Positions 25,245 to 35,165 are shown, numbered from the stretch's first letter. The stretch: 64,000 nt of DNA from Streptomyces sp. NBC_00249 (GCF_026342355.1 NZ_JAPEMV010000005.1:434001-498000); one strand, 5' to 3'. The notes: generated from the letters alone by a model not told the origin. Translations and numbers: made by a program.

Positions 25245-26654
25245 TTAGAGGTCGAAGTAGAGCTCGAACTCGTGCGGGTGCGGACGCTGCGCGATCGGGG
25301 CGATCTCGTGCGTGCGCTTGTAGTCGATCCAGGTCTCGATCAGGTCCGGGGTGAAGACACCGCCGGCGAGGAGGTACTCGTGGTCCTCCTCCAGCGCCTT
25401 GAGGACGTCCTCGAGGCTGGTCGGGACCTGCGGGACGCTCGCGTGCTCGTCGGGCGAGAGCTCGTAGAGGTCCTTGTCGATCGGCTCCATCGGCTCGATC
25501 TTGTTCTTGACACCGTCGAGGCCCGCGAGGAGCAGCGCCGCGAAGGCGAGGTACGGGTTCGAGGACGGGTCCGGCGCGCGGAACTCGACGCGCTTGGCCT
25601 TCGGGTTCGAGCCCGTGATCGGGATGCGCATGGCGGCGGAGCGGTTGCGCTGCGAGTACACCATGTTGACCGGCGCCTCGAAGCCCGGCACCAGGCGGTG
25701 GTAGGAGTTCACCGTCGGGTTGGTGAAGGCCAGCAGCGACGGGGCGTGCTTGAGGATGCCGCCGATGTAGTAGCGCGCGGTGTCCGACAGGCCCGCGTAG
25801 CCGGCCTCGTCGTAGAACAGCGGGTCGCCGTTCGCCCACAGCGACTGGTGCACGTGCATGCCCGAGCCGTTGTCACCGAAGATCGGCTTCGGCATGAAGG
25901 TCGCGGTCTTGCCGTTGCGCCAGGCGACGTTCTTCACGATGTACTTGAAGAGCATCAGGTCGTCGGCCGCGGCGAGCAGCGTGTTGAACTTGTAGTTGAT
26001 CTCGGCCTGGCCGCCGGTGCCGACCTCGTGGTGCTGGCGCTCGACCTGGAGGCCCTGGGCGTCGAGCTCCAGGGAGATCTCGGCGCGCAGGTCGGCGAAG
26101 TGGTCGACCGGGGCTACGGGGAAGTAACCACCCTTGTAGCGGACCTTGTAACCACGGTTGTTCTCCTCGGAGCCCGTGTTCCAGGCGCCGGCCTCGGAGT
26201 CGATGTGGTAGAAGCTCTCGTTCGCGGAGGTCGCGAAGCGCACGCTGTCGAACACGTAGAACTCGGCCTCGGGGCCGAAGAACGCGGTGTCGGCGATGCC
26301 GGTGGAGGCGAGGTACGCCTCGGCCTTCTTCGCGACGTTGCGCGGGTCGCGGCTGTAGGCCTCGCCCGTGATCGGGTCGTGGATGAAGAAGTTGATGTTG
26401 AGCGTCTTGTCCTTGCGGAACGGGTCCAGACGCGCAGTGCTGATGTCGGCACGCAGCGCCATGTCGGACTCGTGGATCGCCTGGAAGCCGCGGATCGAGG
26501 AGCCGTCGAAGGCGAGCTCCTCGTTCGGGTCGAACGCGCGCCCCGGGATGGTGAAGTGCTGCATCACACCAGGCAGGTCGCAGAAGCGGACGTCAACGAA
26601 CTTGACGTCGTTCTCCTTGATGTACTGCGTCACTTCGTCGGCGTTCTTGAACAT
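25245..26654 (-). CDS. glnA: Glutamine synthetase type I
   Basis: 469 residues, dodecameric ATP-dependent ammonium assimilation enzyme. It has the GS beta-grasp with FDGSSIRGF, the EAEFYVFD metal-site Glu, the ATP loop [25 protein letters not shown], and the adenylylation site Tyr (about 397) in [11 protein letters not shown]. Activity control by adenylylation is therefore expected. AGGAGG sits 6 bases before the ATG. A GlnR-type operator lies about 100 bp upstream. With the type II enzyme at 44.8 kb the window contains both ammonium-assimilating synthetases. Confidence 0.97.
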   Translation of the reverse strand: MFKNADEVTQYIKENDVKFVDVRFCDLPGVMQHFTIPGRAFDPNEELAFDGSSIRGFQAIHESDMALRADISTARLDPFRKDKTLNINFFIHDPITGEAYSRDPRNVAKKAEAYLASTGIADTAFFGPEAEFYVFDSVRFATSANESFYHIDSEAGAWNTGSEENNRGYKVRYKGGYFPVAPVDHFADLRAEISLELDAQGLQVERQHHEVGTGGQAEINYKFNTLLAAADDLMLFKYIVKNVAWRNGKTATFMPKPIFGDNGSGMHVHQSLWANGDPLFYDEAGYAGLSDTARYYIGGILKHAPSLLAFTNPTVNSYHRLVPGFEAPVNMVYSQRNRSAAMRIPITGSNPKAKRVEFRAPDPSSNPYLAFAALLLAGLDGVKNKIEPMEPIDKDLYELSPDEHASVPQVPTSLEDVLKALEEDHEYLLAGGVFTPDLIETWIDYKRTHEIAPIAQRPHPHEFELYFDL

Positions 26655-26753
26655 CCAACTCCTCCTACTCCCGGCCCCGGGGCAGGGACGGGCTTTATAG
26701 CTCGTGGTGCGTCAGTGCGGTGCCGCACGCTGACCCGACCATAAGCAGACGGG

Positions 26754-26791
26754 ATTTCCCAAGCATGACCCATTTGTTTCGCACAAGTTAA
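26754..26791 (-). promoter_or_regulatory. GlnR operator of glnA (four-box, 38 bp)
   Basis: On the minus strand: TTAAC-n6-GAAAC-n6-GTCAT-n6-GAAAT. This fits the actinobacterial GlnR pattern gTnAc-n6-GaAAc repeated twice with exact 5/6 spacing, about 100 bp before the glnA start. GlnR activates glnA under nitrogen limitation in Streptomyces. Confidence 0.8.
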
Positions 26792-26839
26792 CCAGGGTCC
26801 CGCCCGAGGGGCGTGGAGCGCCACCGGTACCGTGGACGG

Positions 26840-27307
26840 GTGGACAACAGGCAAGCAATCGGATCCTGGCTCTCCGGCCCCCGCGCGGCCGCCGAGGACA
26901 TGGGCGTCGACTTCGGCCATCCGGGCCAGCGGCTCGGCCTGCCGCAGTCGGGGCCCGGCTCGGTGGCCCGTTTCGGACGCCGGCTCGGCGCCGTCGCCAT
27001 CGACTGGGTGGGCTGCCAGCTGATCGCATACGGGCTGATCACGGGCGGCGACCTGGCCGCCGCGGGCAACTGGACGCTGGGCCTCTTCGCGGCCCTGACC
27101 CTGCTGACCGTGGGCACCGTGGGCTTCACCCCCGGCAAGCGGATCCTCGGACTCCGGGTGATCGGGCAGGACGGCGGCCGCCTCGGCCCCGTCCGCGTGC
27201 TCGTCCGCACCCTGCTGCTGGTCCTGGTGGTCCCGGCGCTGATCTGGGACCGGGACGGGCGCGGGCTGCACGACCGGCTGGCCGGCGCGGTCCAGGTGCG
27301 CATCTAG
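26840..27307 (+). CDS. RDD-family membrane protein
   Basis: 155 residues. The RDD signature is present: FGRRLGAVAIDWVGC with Arg and Asp at the start of a first helix, then TPGKRILGLRVI and DRDGRGLHDRLAGAVQV. There are about three hydrophobic helices. I use the GTG at 26840 (VDNRQAIGSWL), since the upstream frame lies over the glnA promoter. RDD proteins are small membrane proteins, some of which act in ion or solute transport; the role here is unknown. Divergent from glnA. Confidence 0.85.
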   Translation: MDNRQAIGSWLSGPRAAAEDMGVDFGHPGQRLGLPQSGPGSVARFGRRLGAVAIDWVGCQLIAYGLITGGDLAAAGNWTLGLFAALTLLTVGTVGFTPGKRILGLRVIGQDGGRLGPVRVLVRTLLLVLVVPALIWDRDGRGLHDRLAGAVQVRI

Positions 27308-27325
27308 GACCCGTACGGACGACGG

Positions 27326-27372
27326 ACACAGGGGCGCCCCCGATGCCTTGCGGCTCGGGGGCGCCCCTGTGT
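27326..27372. terminator. Bidirectional terminator, RDD / DUF4191
   Basis: ACACAGGGGCGCCCCCGA pairs with TCGGGGGCGCCCCTGTGT around an 11-base loop, between two converging genes. Confidence 0.85.
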
Positions 27373-27401
27373 GTATACGAAATGCGTATGTGAAAAGAGG
27401 G

Positions 27402-28100
27402 TCAGCGCATCTTTCCGCCGCGCGGCATGCGCATGCCCTTGGGCATCGGGCCCTTCGGCACCGGCATGTTGCTCATGAGGTCGCCCATGGCCCGGAGCTT
27501 GTCGTTGACCTGGGTGATCTGCGGGCCGGCCAGGACGCGCGGGAGCTTCAGCAGCGTCGTACGGACCTTCTTGAGCGGAACCTCGCCCTCACCGGTGCCG
27601 ACGATGAAGTCGTGGACCGGGACGTCGGGCATGATCCGGGCCAGCTTCTTCTTCTCGGCCGCGAGCAGCGTCTTGACCCGGTTGGGGTTGCCCTCCGCGA
27701 TCAGGACCACGCCCGCCTTGCCGACGGCCCGGTGGACGATGTCCTGGTTCTTGTTCATCGCGACGGCCGGGGTGGTCGTCCAGCCCCGTCCCACGTTGTC
27801 CAGTACGGCCGCGGCCGCGCCCGGCTGTCCCTCCATCTGCCCGAAGGCAGCCCGCTCGGCCCGTCGTCCGAAGACGATCGCCATCGCGAGGAACGCCACC
27901 AGGAAGCCCAGGATGCCCAGGTAGACCGGGTGGTCGATCAGGAAGCCGATCGCAAGAAAGACACCGAAGGTGACGATTCCCACGCCCGCGACGATCAGAC
28001 CGACCTTCGGGTCGGCCTTGCGCGTCATCTTGTACGTCAGGGCGATCTGCTTCAGTCGCCCGGGGTTCGCAGCAGTCTCTGCGTTTGACTTCCTCGCCAT
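27402..28100 (-). CDS. DUF4191 membrane protein
   Basis: 232 residues, start MARKSNAETAANPGRLKQ. Two adjacent hydrophobic helices (about residues 34-80, IVAGVGIVTFGVFLAIG and LGILGFLVAFLAMAIVFG) are followed by a long soluble domain with VGRGWTTTPAVAMNKNQD and a basic Met/Pro/Gly-rich tail. This matches the conserved actinobacterial DUF4191 family, whose function is unknown and which commonly neighbours lipA. Confidence 0.88.
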   Translation of the reverse strand: MARKSNAETAANPGRLKQIALTYKMTRKADPKVGLIVAGVGIVTFGVFLAIGFLIDHPVYLGILGFLVAFLAMAIVFGRRAERAAFGQMEGQPGAAAAVLDNVGRGWTTTPAVAMNKNQDIVHRAVGKAGVVLIAEGNPNRVKTLLAAEKKKLARIMPDVPVHDFIVGTGEGEVPLKKVRTTLLKLPRVLAGPQITQVNDKLRAMGDLMSNMPVPKGPMPKGMRMPRGGKMR

Positions 28101-28110
28101 AAGGCGAAGT

Positions 28111-28308
28111 TTACGTGGCCTGTGGGGTCCGGGTGGCCGCGGCCTCGAGTACGTGCTCGGTTTCGACCCGGTCCTTGGCCCTGCGGCGGTCCTCCAGGAC
28201 CGCCGTCCAGGCGTTGCGACGGGCGCCGCTCATGAGCAGCGACTCGATGCCGCGGAAGGCTTCGGTGAAGGACGGGATGGCGATGGCGCGGACGGGCGCG
28301 GCCTGCAT
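28111..28308 (-). CDS. Small conserved hypothetical (65 aa) downstream of lipA
   Basis: Begins MQAAPVRAIAIPSFTEAFRG and ends with basic and Ala/Thr-rich stretches. It is soluble, with no recognised domain. It reads in the same direction as DUF4191 and starts 10 bp after the end of that gene's upstream gap, so the two may be one transcript. A GGGAT stretch about 8 bases upstream may be its ribosome site. Kept because its reading frame, start and position look genuine; confidence is moderate. Confidence 0.6.
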   Translation of the reverse strand: MQAAPVRAIAIPSFTEAFRGIESLLMSGARRNAWTAVLEDRRRAKDRVETEHVLEAAATRTPQAT

Positions 28309-28434
28309 GATGTCGATCCCTCTCTCGGTGCTGGCATCGAGGTGTGTGCGGTGCGTGGACCCAGCGTCACTGACTGGTGTTACCAGGGCGTGACCGGTCG
28401 GTCAAATGTGATTGACGACCTTTCGCCGCAAACA

Positions 28435-28485
28435 CTGACGCGGCCCACCGGGCTCTTCCTCGAATGAGCCTAGGGGCCGCGTCAG
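28435..28485. terminator. lipA terminator hairpin
   Basis: CTGACGCGGCCC pairs with GGGCCGCGTCAG; an inner GGGCTC/GAGCC stem forms inside. It lies 64 bp past the lipA stop. Confidence 0.75.
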
Positions 28486-28548
28486 CGCGGTGTTACTGCC
28501 TGGTAGGACTTTGTGCGTGAGTTCACACAGTCCACTGCGTAGTGCGGG

Positions 28549-29496
28549 TCACACGCTCGCGCGCTTCTCCATCGCCTGGGTGTAGAGACGACCCGCCCGG
28601 TACGAAGAGCGGACCAGCGGGCCCGACATCACACCGGAGAAGCCGATCTCCTCGGCCTCCTTCGCCAGCTCGACGAACTCGGCCGGCTTCACCCAGCGCT
28701 CGACGGGGTGGTGCCGCGGCGAGGGCCGCAGGTACTGGGTGATCGTGATGAGTTCGCAACCCGCCGCGTGCAGGTCGCGCAGCGCCTCGCTGACCTCCTC
28801 GCGCTCCTCGCCCATGCCGAGGATCAGGTTGGACTTGGTGATCAGGCCGTACTCGCGGGCCTTGGTGATCACGTCCAGCGAGCGCTCGTAGCGGAAGCCG
28901 GGGCGGATCCGCTTGAAGATGCGGGGCACGGTCTCGACGTTGTGCGCGAAGACCTCGGGGCGGGAGGCGAAGACCTCCTCCAGCAGCTCCGGGACCGCGT
29001 TGAAGTCGGGCGCCAGCAGCTCGACCTTGGTCTGGCCGGCCTCGCGGCCCGCCGTCTGCTCGTGGATCTGGCGCACGGTCTCCGCGTACAGCCACGCGCC
29101 GCCGTCCGCCAGGTCGTCGCGGGCGACGCCGGTGATCGTGGCGTAGTTCAGGTCCATGGTGACCACGGACTCGCCGACACGGCGCGGCTCGTCCCGGTCC
29201 AGGGCCTCGGGCTTGCCCGTGTCGATCTGGCAGAAGTCGCAGCGCCGGGTGCACTGGTCGCCACCGATGAGGAAGGTGGCCTCGCGGTCCTCCCAGCATT
29301 CGTAGATGTTCGGACAGCCGGCTTCCTGGCACACCGTGTGCAGTCCTTCGCCCTTCACCAGGGCCTGCATCTTGGTGTACTCGGGGCCCATCTTCGCCCG
29401 GGTCTTGATCCACTCGGGCTTGCGCTCGATGGGGGTTTGGGCGTTACGGACCTCGAGGCGCAGCATCTTGCGTCCGTCGGGTGCGACTGCGGACAC
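28549..29496 (-). CDS. lipA: Lipoyl synthase
   Basis: 315-residue radical-SAM enzyme that inserts two sulfurs into octanoyl groups on E2 lipoyl domains. The auxiliary cluster cysteines lie in [12 protein letters not shown] and the radical-SAM CxxxCxxC in CTRRCDFCQ. The C-terminal SSYRAGRLY holds the conserved serine. The GTG at 29494-29496 ([12 protein letters not shown]) is the best start: a longer frame crosses the gap to lipB without support. It follows lipB by 110 bp and serves the E2 encoded at 15.5 kb. Confidence 0.96.
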   Translation of the reverse strand: MSAVAPDGRKMLRLEVRNAQTPIERKPEWIKTRAKMGPEYTKMQALVKGEGLHTVCQEAGCPNIYECWEDREATFLIGGDQCTRRCDFCQIDTGKPEALDRDEPRRVGESVVTMDLNYATITGVARDDLADGGAWLYAETVRQIHEQTAGREAGQTKVELLAPDFNAVPELLEEVFASRPEVFAHNVETVPRIFKRIRPGFRYERSLDVITKAREYGLITKSNLILGMGEEREEVSEALRDLHAAGCELITITQYLRPSPRHHPVERWVKPAEFVELAKEAEEIGFSGVMSGPLVRSSYRAGRLYTQAMEKRASV

Positions 29497-29606
29497 GACC
29501 GGCTCCCTGTGACTTCGATTCTTCGGCGCCCACCAGGGTACGCCCGTAATTTCGTACGCTCTTACGTCGGCCAACCCGGGGGTGGGCGGACGCATTCCCC
29601 CGCCGG

Positions 29607-30404
29607 TTACCCGGCGGCGGCCTCGATCTCGCGCGGGCGCAGCTCGGCGTTCTCCAGGACGTCCTTCAGGTGCCGTTCGACGACCGGCAGCAGCTCGGCG
29701 ATGGTGATCTCGCGGCCGAGCTCGTAGGAGAGCGAGGTCACACCGGCGTCGCGGATCCCGCAGGGGACGATCCGGTCGAACCAGGTGTTGTCCGGGTTCA
29801 CGTTGATCGAGAAGCCGTGCATCGTGACGCCCTTGGCCACGCGGATGCCGATCGCGGCGAGCTTGCGGTCCTCGCGGCGCTGGCCGGCGTTGGACGGGGC
29901 GTACTCGGGGCCGTTGAGGCGCGCGTCGAACTCGTCGTCGTGCAGGCGCGGGTCGAAGTCCAGGGAGAGCCCGCCGATCTTCGGCCGGTCCTCGACCGGA
30001 TCGCCGAGCACCCACACGCCGGAGCGGCCCTCGATCCGGGTGGTCGTCACGCCGAACTCGGCGGCGGTGCGGATCAGGGCCTCTTCGAGGCGGCGCACGT
30101 GGGCGACCACGTCGACCGGGCGGGGCAGCTTCATGATCGGGTAGCCGACGAGCTGGCCCGGACCGTGCCAGGTGATCTTCCCGCCGCGGTCCACGTCTAT
30201 GACGGGGGTGCCGTCCAGCGGACGCTCGCTCGGGTCGGTGCGCCGGCCCGCGGTGTACACCGGCTGGTGCTCCACCAGCAGGCAGGTGTCCTCGATCTCG
30301 TCGGCGAAGCGGGCGGCGTGCACGCGCCGCTGCTCCTCCCAGGCCTCGGTGTACTCGACGGATTCAGGCCCGAAGCCCAGATGGACAAACCGGAGCTCAG
30401 TCAC
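29607..30404 (-). CDS. lipB: Octanoyl-ACP:protein transferase
   Basis: 265 residues. Transfers octanoate from acyl carrier protein to lipoyl domains. The family's lysine and cysteine are present: [22 protein letters not shown] and [14 protein letters not shown] (catalytic Cys in PCG). The [11 protein letters not shown] block is also typical. The GTG start at 30402-30404 follows GAGGAGG at about 8 bases. First gene of the lipB-lipA pair. Confidence 0.96.
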   Translation of the reverse strand: MTELRFVHLGFGPESVEYTEAWEEQRRVHAARFADEIEDTCLLVEHQPVYTAGRRTDPSERPLDGTPVIDVDRGGKITWHGPGQLVGYPIMKLPRPVDVVAHVRRLEEALIRTAAEFGVTTTRIEGRSGVWVLGDPVEDRPKIGGLSLDFDPRLHDDEFDARLNGPEYAPSNAGQRREDRKLAAIGIRVAKGVTMHGFSINVNPDNTWFDRIVPCGIRDAGVTSLSYELGREITIAELLPVVERHLKDVLENAELRPREIEAAAG

Positions 30405-30481
30405 CGCAGCGCCTCCTCGTTGAACCTGCTGTGTGCACGTATCGCACCCAGGCAAGAGTACGGCGGGCCGTGCGCGGGCCC

Positions 30482-30838
30482 TCAGGCCCCTGTCCCGGAC
30501 CGCTTCCCGGCCGGTTCGGAGGCCGGTTCGGAGGCCGGTTCCGCGGCAGCTCCCCAGGTCTGCGGATGCTCCGGGGGCGGCGGGCCCGGGAGCCGGCGGG
30601 GGCGCCTTCGGCCCTGCGGCGGCCGGTCCGGGTCCTCGTCGGCCCTCGGCAGCCTGCGGTGGCCCTCGGAGTGGTCGTTGACCCAGCCGCAGACCCCGCA
30701 CGCGTAACGCCCGTCCAGTCCCGCGATGTAGGTGCCGCACCGGCGGCACTCGGCCTCGGTGAGCTCGGGAGCGGGCAGCGGGGTCGTCGATTCCGCGTAC
30801 AGGTCGGGGGGATGTGCCCCGTGGGGTCGGCGGGTCAT
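30482..30838 (-). CDS. Small zinc-ribbon-like protein
   Basis: 118 residues. Two Cys-x2-Cys knuckles (CRRCGTY near residue 32 and CGVCGWV near 46) 10 residues apart fit a small zinc ribbon. The rest is Pro/Arg-rich, ending in a repeated [10 protein letters not shown] coded by the 12-bp tandem repeat at 30509-30544. Divergent from the NsdA-like regulator (173-bp gap). Function unknown; nucleic-acid or protein binding would be typical of such ribbons. Confidence 0.65.
   Translation of the reverse strand: MTRRPHGAHPPDLYAESTTPLPAPELTEAECRRCGTYIAGLDGRYACGVCGWVNDHSEGHRRLPRADEDPDRPPQGRRRPRRLPGPPPPEHPQTWGAAAEPASEPASEPAGKRSGTGA
30509..30544. repeat. 12-bp tandem repeat, three units
   Basis: GGCCGGTTCGGA occurs twice, followed by GGCCGGTTCCGC. 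It codes for the repeated Glu-Pro-Ala-Ser in the zinc-ribbon protein, so copy-number change would keep the frame. Confidence 0.85.
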
Positions 30839-31011
30839 GGGCCGCAGCGTACGCGGACGGAGTGGGTCGGTCCGTAAAGAGCCCTACCCATTCTGCACAC
30901 GATCGGATGAATGTGGGGCAGAGAGGGCGGTGCGGGCGGAGTTCGCCGCTACATTCACGCCGTTCACAGGGCCGGGACTCCGGTCCGTCACGTCAGGAAA
31001 CCGTGGAGCCG

Positions 31012-32451
31012 ATGACGGAACGACCTGCCCAGCGCGTCCCCAACCGGCAGCTCGCGGCGCTGATCGCGGAAGCCGGGTTCTCCAACGCCGGGCTCGCCCG
31101 CCGCGTCGACCAGCTCGGCCTGGAGCACGGTCTGGACCTGCGGTACGACAAAACCTCCGTGACCCGGTGGCTGCGCGGCCAGCAGCCCCGCGGCACCACC
31201 CCCGCGCTGATCGCGGAGGTCTTCACCCGGCGCCTCGGGCGGCGGCTGTCGGCCCAGGACCTCGGCCTCGACGCCTGCGCTCCCGTGTACGCCGGGCTGG
31301 AGTTCGCGGCCACCCCCGAGGAGGCCGTGGACATCGCCAGCGGGCTGTGGCGCAAGGACTCCGGCTCGCACGCCGAGCTCCGCAAGATCGCCTTCACCCC
31401 GGCCGGGCTCGTGGTCCCCAGCCGGGACTGGCTCATCGGCCGCGCCGACGAACGCGTCGGACGGGGCGCCGACCCCGCCGCCTCCCGCGTCCCCCCGCAG
31501 GGCCGCGCCTCCGTACCCCGGCAGCGGCAGATCGACCGCGGCCCCGGCCAGCGCGTCACCGGCGGGGACATCGCGGCGCTGCGCTCGGTCAGCGAACTGT
31601 TCCGCACCCTGGACCACGCCTACGGCGGCGGGCACGCCCGCCAGGCCCTGGTGCGCTACCTCGAGCACGAGGCCGAACCCATGCTCCGCGGCACCTACGG
31701 GGAAACCACCGGACGGCGGCTGTTCTCCGCCGCCGCCGACCTGACCCGGCTCGCGGGCTGGACCTCGTACGACATCGCCGCGCACGGGCTGGCCCAGCGG
31801 TACTTCGTCCAGGCGCTGCGCCTCGCGCAGGCCGCCGGGGACCGGCCCTACGGCTCGTACGTGCTGGTCACGATGAGCCGCCAGGCCGTCTACCTCGGGC
31901 ACGGCCGGGAGGCCGTCCAGCTGGCCCGGGTCGCCCAGCAGGGCGTGGGCTCCGGCCCGCCGCCGGTGGTGCAGGCCCTGCTGCACGCCGCCGAGGCGCG
32001 CGGGCACGCGGTGCTGGGCGAGGTCCGGGCGGCGACGGCCTCGCTGGTGCGGGCCGAACGGGCGCTGGGCGCGGCCCGGCCCGGCGACGACGTACCGCAC
32101 TGGGCGCGGGCCTTCGACGAGGCGCAGCTCGCGGACGAGTTCGGGCACTGCCACCGGGACCTCCAGCAGTACCGGGCCTCGGCGCAGCACGCCGAGCGGT
32201 CGTTGCAGCTGCGGGCGCCCGGGTTCGCGCGCTCGCGGCTGTTCTGCCGGGTGGTGCTGGCCACGGCGCGGCTGGGGCTCGGCGAGCTCGACCAGGCGTG
32301 CGCGCTGGGCGCGGAGGCGGCGCAGCAGGCGATGGAGATGCGGTCGGTGCGCGCGGTGGAGTACGTACGGGACTTCGAACGGCGGCTGGAGCCGTACCGG
32401 GACGCGTCGGCCGTACGGACCTACCGGGACCGGGTGAGCGCGCTGTCGTGA
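31012..32451 (+). CDS. NsdA-like regulator (HTH-type N-terminus, TPR-like helices)
   Basis: 479 residues, starting MTERPAQRVPNRQLAALI. The N-terminal ~90 residues (AGFSNAGLARRVDQLG ... KTSVTRWLRGQQPRGTTP) look like a DNA-binding helical domain. From about residue 190 on it is all helical with TPR-like repeats. This pattern matches the NsdA family, which in Streptomyces represses antibiotic production and sporulation. Several paralogues exist per genome, so I assign the family and not the symbol. The ATG at 31012 follows GGAG. It is isolated from its neighbours. Confidence 0.82.
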   Translation: MTERPAQRVPNRQLAALIAEAGFSNAGLARRVDQLGLEHGLDLRYDKTSVTRWLRGQQPRGTTPALIAEVFTRRLGRRLSAQDLGLDACAPVYAGLEFAATPEEAVDIASGLWRKDSGSHAELRKIAFTPAGLVVPSRDWLIGRADERVGRGADPAASRVPPQGRASVPRQRQIDRGPGQRVTGGDIAALRSVSELFRTLDHAYGGGHARQALVRYLEHEAEPMLRGTYGETTGRRLFSAAADLTRLAGWTSYDIAAHGLAQRYFVQALRLAQAAGDRPYGSYVLVTMSRQAVYLGHGREAVQLARVAQQGVGSGPPPVVQALLHAAEARGHAVLGEVRAATASLVRAERALGAARPGDDVPHWARAFDEAQLADEFGHCHRDLQQYRASAQHAERSLQLRAPGFARSRLFCRVVLATARLGLGELDQACALGAEAAQQAMEMRSVRAVEYVRDFERRLEPYRDASAVRTYRDRVSALS

Positions 32452-32536
32452 TGTCGACGCGCCCCTCGCGGTCGTGTGCGGCCGTGGTGCGCACGGGGCC
32501 CGGTCCCTGGAGGGGCCGGACCCCGGCGCGGGTGGT

Positions 32537-33808
32537 TCAGGCCGCTGCGGCGGCGGGTTCCGGATGGGACGGGAGCGGGACGCCGAAGTCGCGGAGCAGG
32601 GCCGTGGCGGCCCGCCGGGCGGAGTGCAGGGCGCCCTGGACGGTGTTGGAGTCGCGGTGGTCCCCGCAGACGTAGAGCCCGGCCAGGACCCGTACGGGGC
32701 GCCGCAGGTCGTGCGGCGGGGGCATCGCGGGGACGGCCTCCGGGGTGTGGTGGACGGCCAGGAGGTCCCAGTCCCGGGTCGAGGTGTCGTAGAGCCGGGC
32801 GAGGCGCGAGGCGACGGTCCGGGCGGGCGGTGGCGGGCCGTGGACGGTGGTGGTGACCAGGCTGCGGCCGGCCGGGGCCCGGGTGGGGTCGACGGCGCTC
32901 ATCACCGTGGTGTGGGCCAGCGGCCACTTCGGGTCGGCGTCCAGGAGCAGCGAGCCGTCCCAGGGCAGGGGCGCGGGCGTCGCGTGGTGGATGACGGTGA
33001 CCTCGTGGAACGCCGGGACCCGCAGTCCGGGCAGGAGTTCGGCCGCGGCGCGGGCGCCGGTGGCCAGCAGGACGGAGCGACAGCCGAAGTCGCCGTGCTC
33101 CTCGGTGGTGACCAGGTTGGTGGCCACCGAGCGGACCTTGACGCCGGTGCGGACGGTGCCGGGCGGCAGGGCGGCCGCGAGCAGGTCGGGCAGGGCCGAG
33201 GCCCCGCCCTCGGGGACGGCGAGGCGGCCCCGGGCGAAGGTGCGCAGGGCCAGGTCGGCGACGCGGCTGGAGGTGCCGAGGTCCGGGTCGCGCAGCAGGG
33301 TGGCGAGCAGGGGGCGCAGGACCCCGTTGACGGTGCGCGGCGGCAGGCCGCGGGTGCGCAGGGCGGCGAGCGCGGTGCGTTCGGGCCGGGCGAGGACCCG
33401 GTCCGGGGGCAGGGCGGCGAGCCGACCGAGGGCCGCGCTGAGGCGGGCCTGGTCCAGGGAGCCGCTGGCCAGCGCGCGGGCCGGGGTGAGGGCCCCGGCC
33501 CGCTGCTGCTTGCCGTCGGCGCCGTGCACCAGGACCCCGGGGGCGAAGGGGCGCAGGACCAGCCCCGACAGGCCGGGGGTGCGGGCCGGCTCGGTGTACG
33601 AGGTGTTGAGGAGCTGGCCGATGCGGTCGAGGCGGAAACCGTCGGCGGAGCCGGTGGCCATCCGGCCTCCGGGATCACCGGCGGTCTCCAGGACCATGAC
33701 CGTGACCCCCGCCGCGATCAGGTGGTGTGCGGCCGCGAGTCCTGAGACCCCGGCTCCTACGATGACGACGTCCGCATGGTGTGCGGCATGGTGTGCGCTG
33801 CTGAGCAC
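32537..33808 (-). CDS. FAD-dependent amine-oxidase-like oxidoreductase
   Basis: 423 residues. N-terminal dinucleotide loop VIVGAGVSGLAAAHHL and a following acidic residue (VLETAGDPGG) bind FAD. The C-terminal VCGDHRDSNTVQGALHS is the second FAD contact of the flavin amine-oxidase / phytoene-desaturase superfamily. The GTG at 33806-33808 has GAGG six bases upstream, which fixes the start. The substrate is unknown. Co-oriented with the TIGR01777 gene upstream. Confidence 0.88.
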   Translation of the reverse strand: MLSSAHHAAHHADVVIVGAGVSGLAAAHHLIAAGVTVMVLETAGDPGGRMATGSADGFRLDRIGQLLNTSYTEPARTPGLSGLVLRPFAPGVLVHGADGKQQRAGALTPARALASGSLDQARLSAALGRLAALPPDRVLARPERTALAALRTRGLPPRTVNGVLRPLLATLLRDPDLGTSSRVADLALRTFARGRLAVPEGGASALPDLLAAALPPGTVRTGVKVRSVATNLVTTEEHGDFGCRSVLLATGARAAAELLPGLRVPAFHEVTVIHHATPAPLPWDGSLLLDADPKWPLAHTTVMSAVDPTRAPAGRSLVTTTVHGPPPPARTVASRLARLYDTSTRDWDLLAVHHTPEAVPAMPPPHDLRRPVRVLAGLYVCGDHRDSNTVQGALHSARRAATALLRDFGVPLPSHPEPAAAAA

Positions 33809-33973
33809 GTGCCCCTCCCCGAGGTCGGCGCGGCTGTGTGGGGATCCTCCTTCCCCCAACGGGCTCCAGGAGAACCCGAGTCCGGCCGGGTATTGCGCAC
33901 AACTCCGGTCGCATGACGGTCGCATCCGGGTCACGAACGGTCGCACGTGGTCGGGCGGTGCGCCCACGCGCGC

Positions 33974-34864
33974 CTACGCCAGCGCCGCCCTGATCGACTC
34001 CTCGATGGTGGGGTGGCGGAAGACGAAGCCCGACTCCAACAGGCGGGCGGGCAGCGCCCGCTGACTGACCAGCACGTCCTGGGAGAACTCGCCGAGGACC
34101 AGGCGCAGCGCGGGGGCCGGTACGGCGCACACGGTCGGGCGGTGCAGGACCCGGCCCATGGCGGCGGTGATCTCACGGTTCGTCAGGGGGTGCGGGGCGG
34201 TGAGGTTCACCGGGCCGGACAGGGCGGGGGTGTCGATGAGGTGCCGCAGGGCGGCGATCTCGTCGGCCATCGAGATGTACGGCCAGTACTGGCGGCCGCT
34301 GCCGAGGCGGCCGCCGAGGCCCGCCCGGAAGAGGGGGAACATCCGCCCCCAGGCCCCGCCCCGGCCCGACACCACCAGGCCGGTACGGGCGAACACGGTA
34401 CGGATCCCGGCCTCGCGGGCGGGGGCGGCGGCGGCCTCCCACTCCACGCAGACCGAGGGCAGGAAGCCGTGGCCCGGCGGGGCGGACTCGTCGACGGGGC
34501 GGTCGCCGGTGTCACCGTAGAAACCGACGGCGGAGCCGCAGACCAGGACGGGGGGCGGGGTGTCGAGGGCGGCCACGGCGCGGGCTACGGCGGCGGTACC
34601 GAGGACCCGGCTGTCGCGGATCTCCTTCTTGTACGCGGCCGTCCACCGGTGGTCCCCGACCCCGGCCCCGGCCAGGTGCACGACGGCGTCACACCCGACG
34701 AGCCCGGCGGGATCGACGTACCCCTGCCGGGGATCCCACCGCACCTCCCCGGCGGCGGCGGGCGCACGGCGCACGAAACGGACGACGTCGTGCCGGTCGG
34801 CGAGGAGGGAGCGTACGAGGGCCTGCCCGATGAGACCGGAGGATCCGGTGATGGCGATACGCAT
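33974..34864 (-). CDS. TIGR01777-family NAD-dependent epimerase
   Basis: 296 residues. N-terminal MRIAITGSSGLIGQALV nucleotide-binding loop, then WDPRQGYVD, VVHLAGAGVGDHRW, GSAVGFYGDTGD and ARTGLVVSGRGG, and a C-terminal DUF1731-like block with GFVFRHPTIEESIRAAL. This is a conserved SDR-type family (YfcH-like) of unknown substrate. The ATG is at 34862-34864. A repeat-rich 337-bp gap follows on its 5' side. Confidence 0.9.
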   Translation of the reverse strand: MRIAITGSSGLIGQALVRSLLADRHDVVRFVRRAPAAAGEVRWDPRQGYVDPAGLVGCDAVVHLAGAGVGDHRWTAAYKKEIRDSRVLGTAAVARAVAALDTPPPVLVCGSAVGFYGDTGDRPVDESAPPGHGFLPSVCVEWEAAAAPAREAGIRTVFARTGLVVSGRGGAWGRMFPLFRAGLGGRLGSGRQYWPYISMADEIAALRHLIDTPALSGPVNLTAPHPLTNREITAAMGRVLHRPTVCAVPAPALRLVLGEFSQDVLVSQRALPARLLESGFVFRHPTIEESIRAALA

Positions 34865-34922
34865 GCGCCCAGTCTCCCCCGGCTCTGCCCGGGCCGGGCG
34901 GGGCGGGGCTGTGGGTGGGGGC

Positions 34923-35064
34923 GGGGTCGGGGACGGGGTGGGGTGCCGTCCGGGATAGGCATGATTTATGGCGCCCGTTCCGCAGCTGCGTCGGTGTGGC
35001 GGTACCGCGCGCCAACAAATCACGTTTTACATCCCGGACGACACCCCACCCCGTCCCCGACCCC
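34923..35064. repeat. 34-bp near-perfect inverted repeat around a 74-bp AT-richer centre
   Basis: Left arm 34923-34956 begins GGGGTCGGGGACGGGG; right arm 35031-35064 ends CCCCGTCCCCGACCCC. The arms differ at one base. The interior also shows weaker symmetry (TGATTT..TGGCGC near each arm). There is no gene inside. It looks like a tiny non-autonomous element or a strong structured spacer. Confidence 0.8.
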
Positions 35065-35070
35065 TCGGGT

Positions 35071-35165
35071 CGAATTCAGCCTCGCCGGCGTTTGAGGCGC
35101 GGGGTCTGGGGCGGAGCCCCAGGGAACGGTGGAAGGGCGGGTAGGGGACGGCTCCGCGCAGCGGG
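35071..35165. repeat. Dispersed Streptomyces intergenic repeat
   Basis: TTCAGCCTCGCCGGCGTTTG followed by a GGGGTCTGGGGC-GGA-GCCCCAG hairpin (35106-35122) and a GGGAACGG tail is a sequence type seen many times between genes in Streptomyces genomes (recalled, not searched). Here it sits after the VIT-family gene and may end its transcript. Confidence 0.7.
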
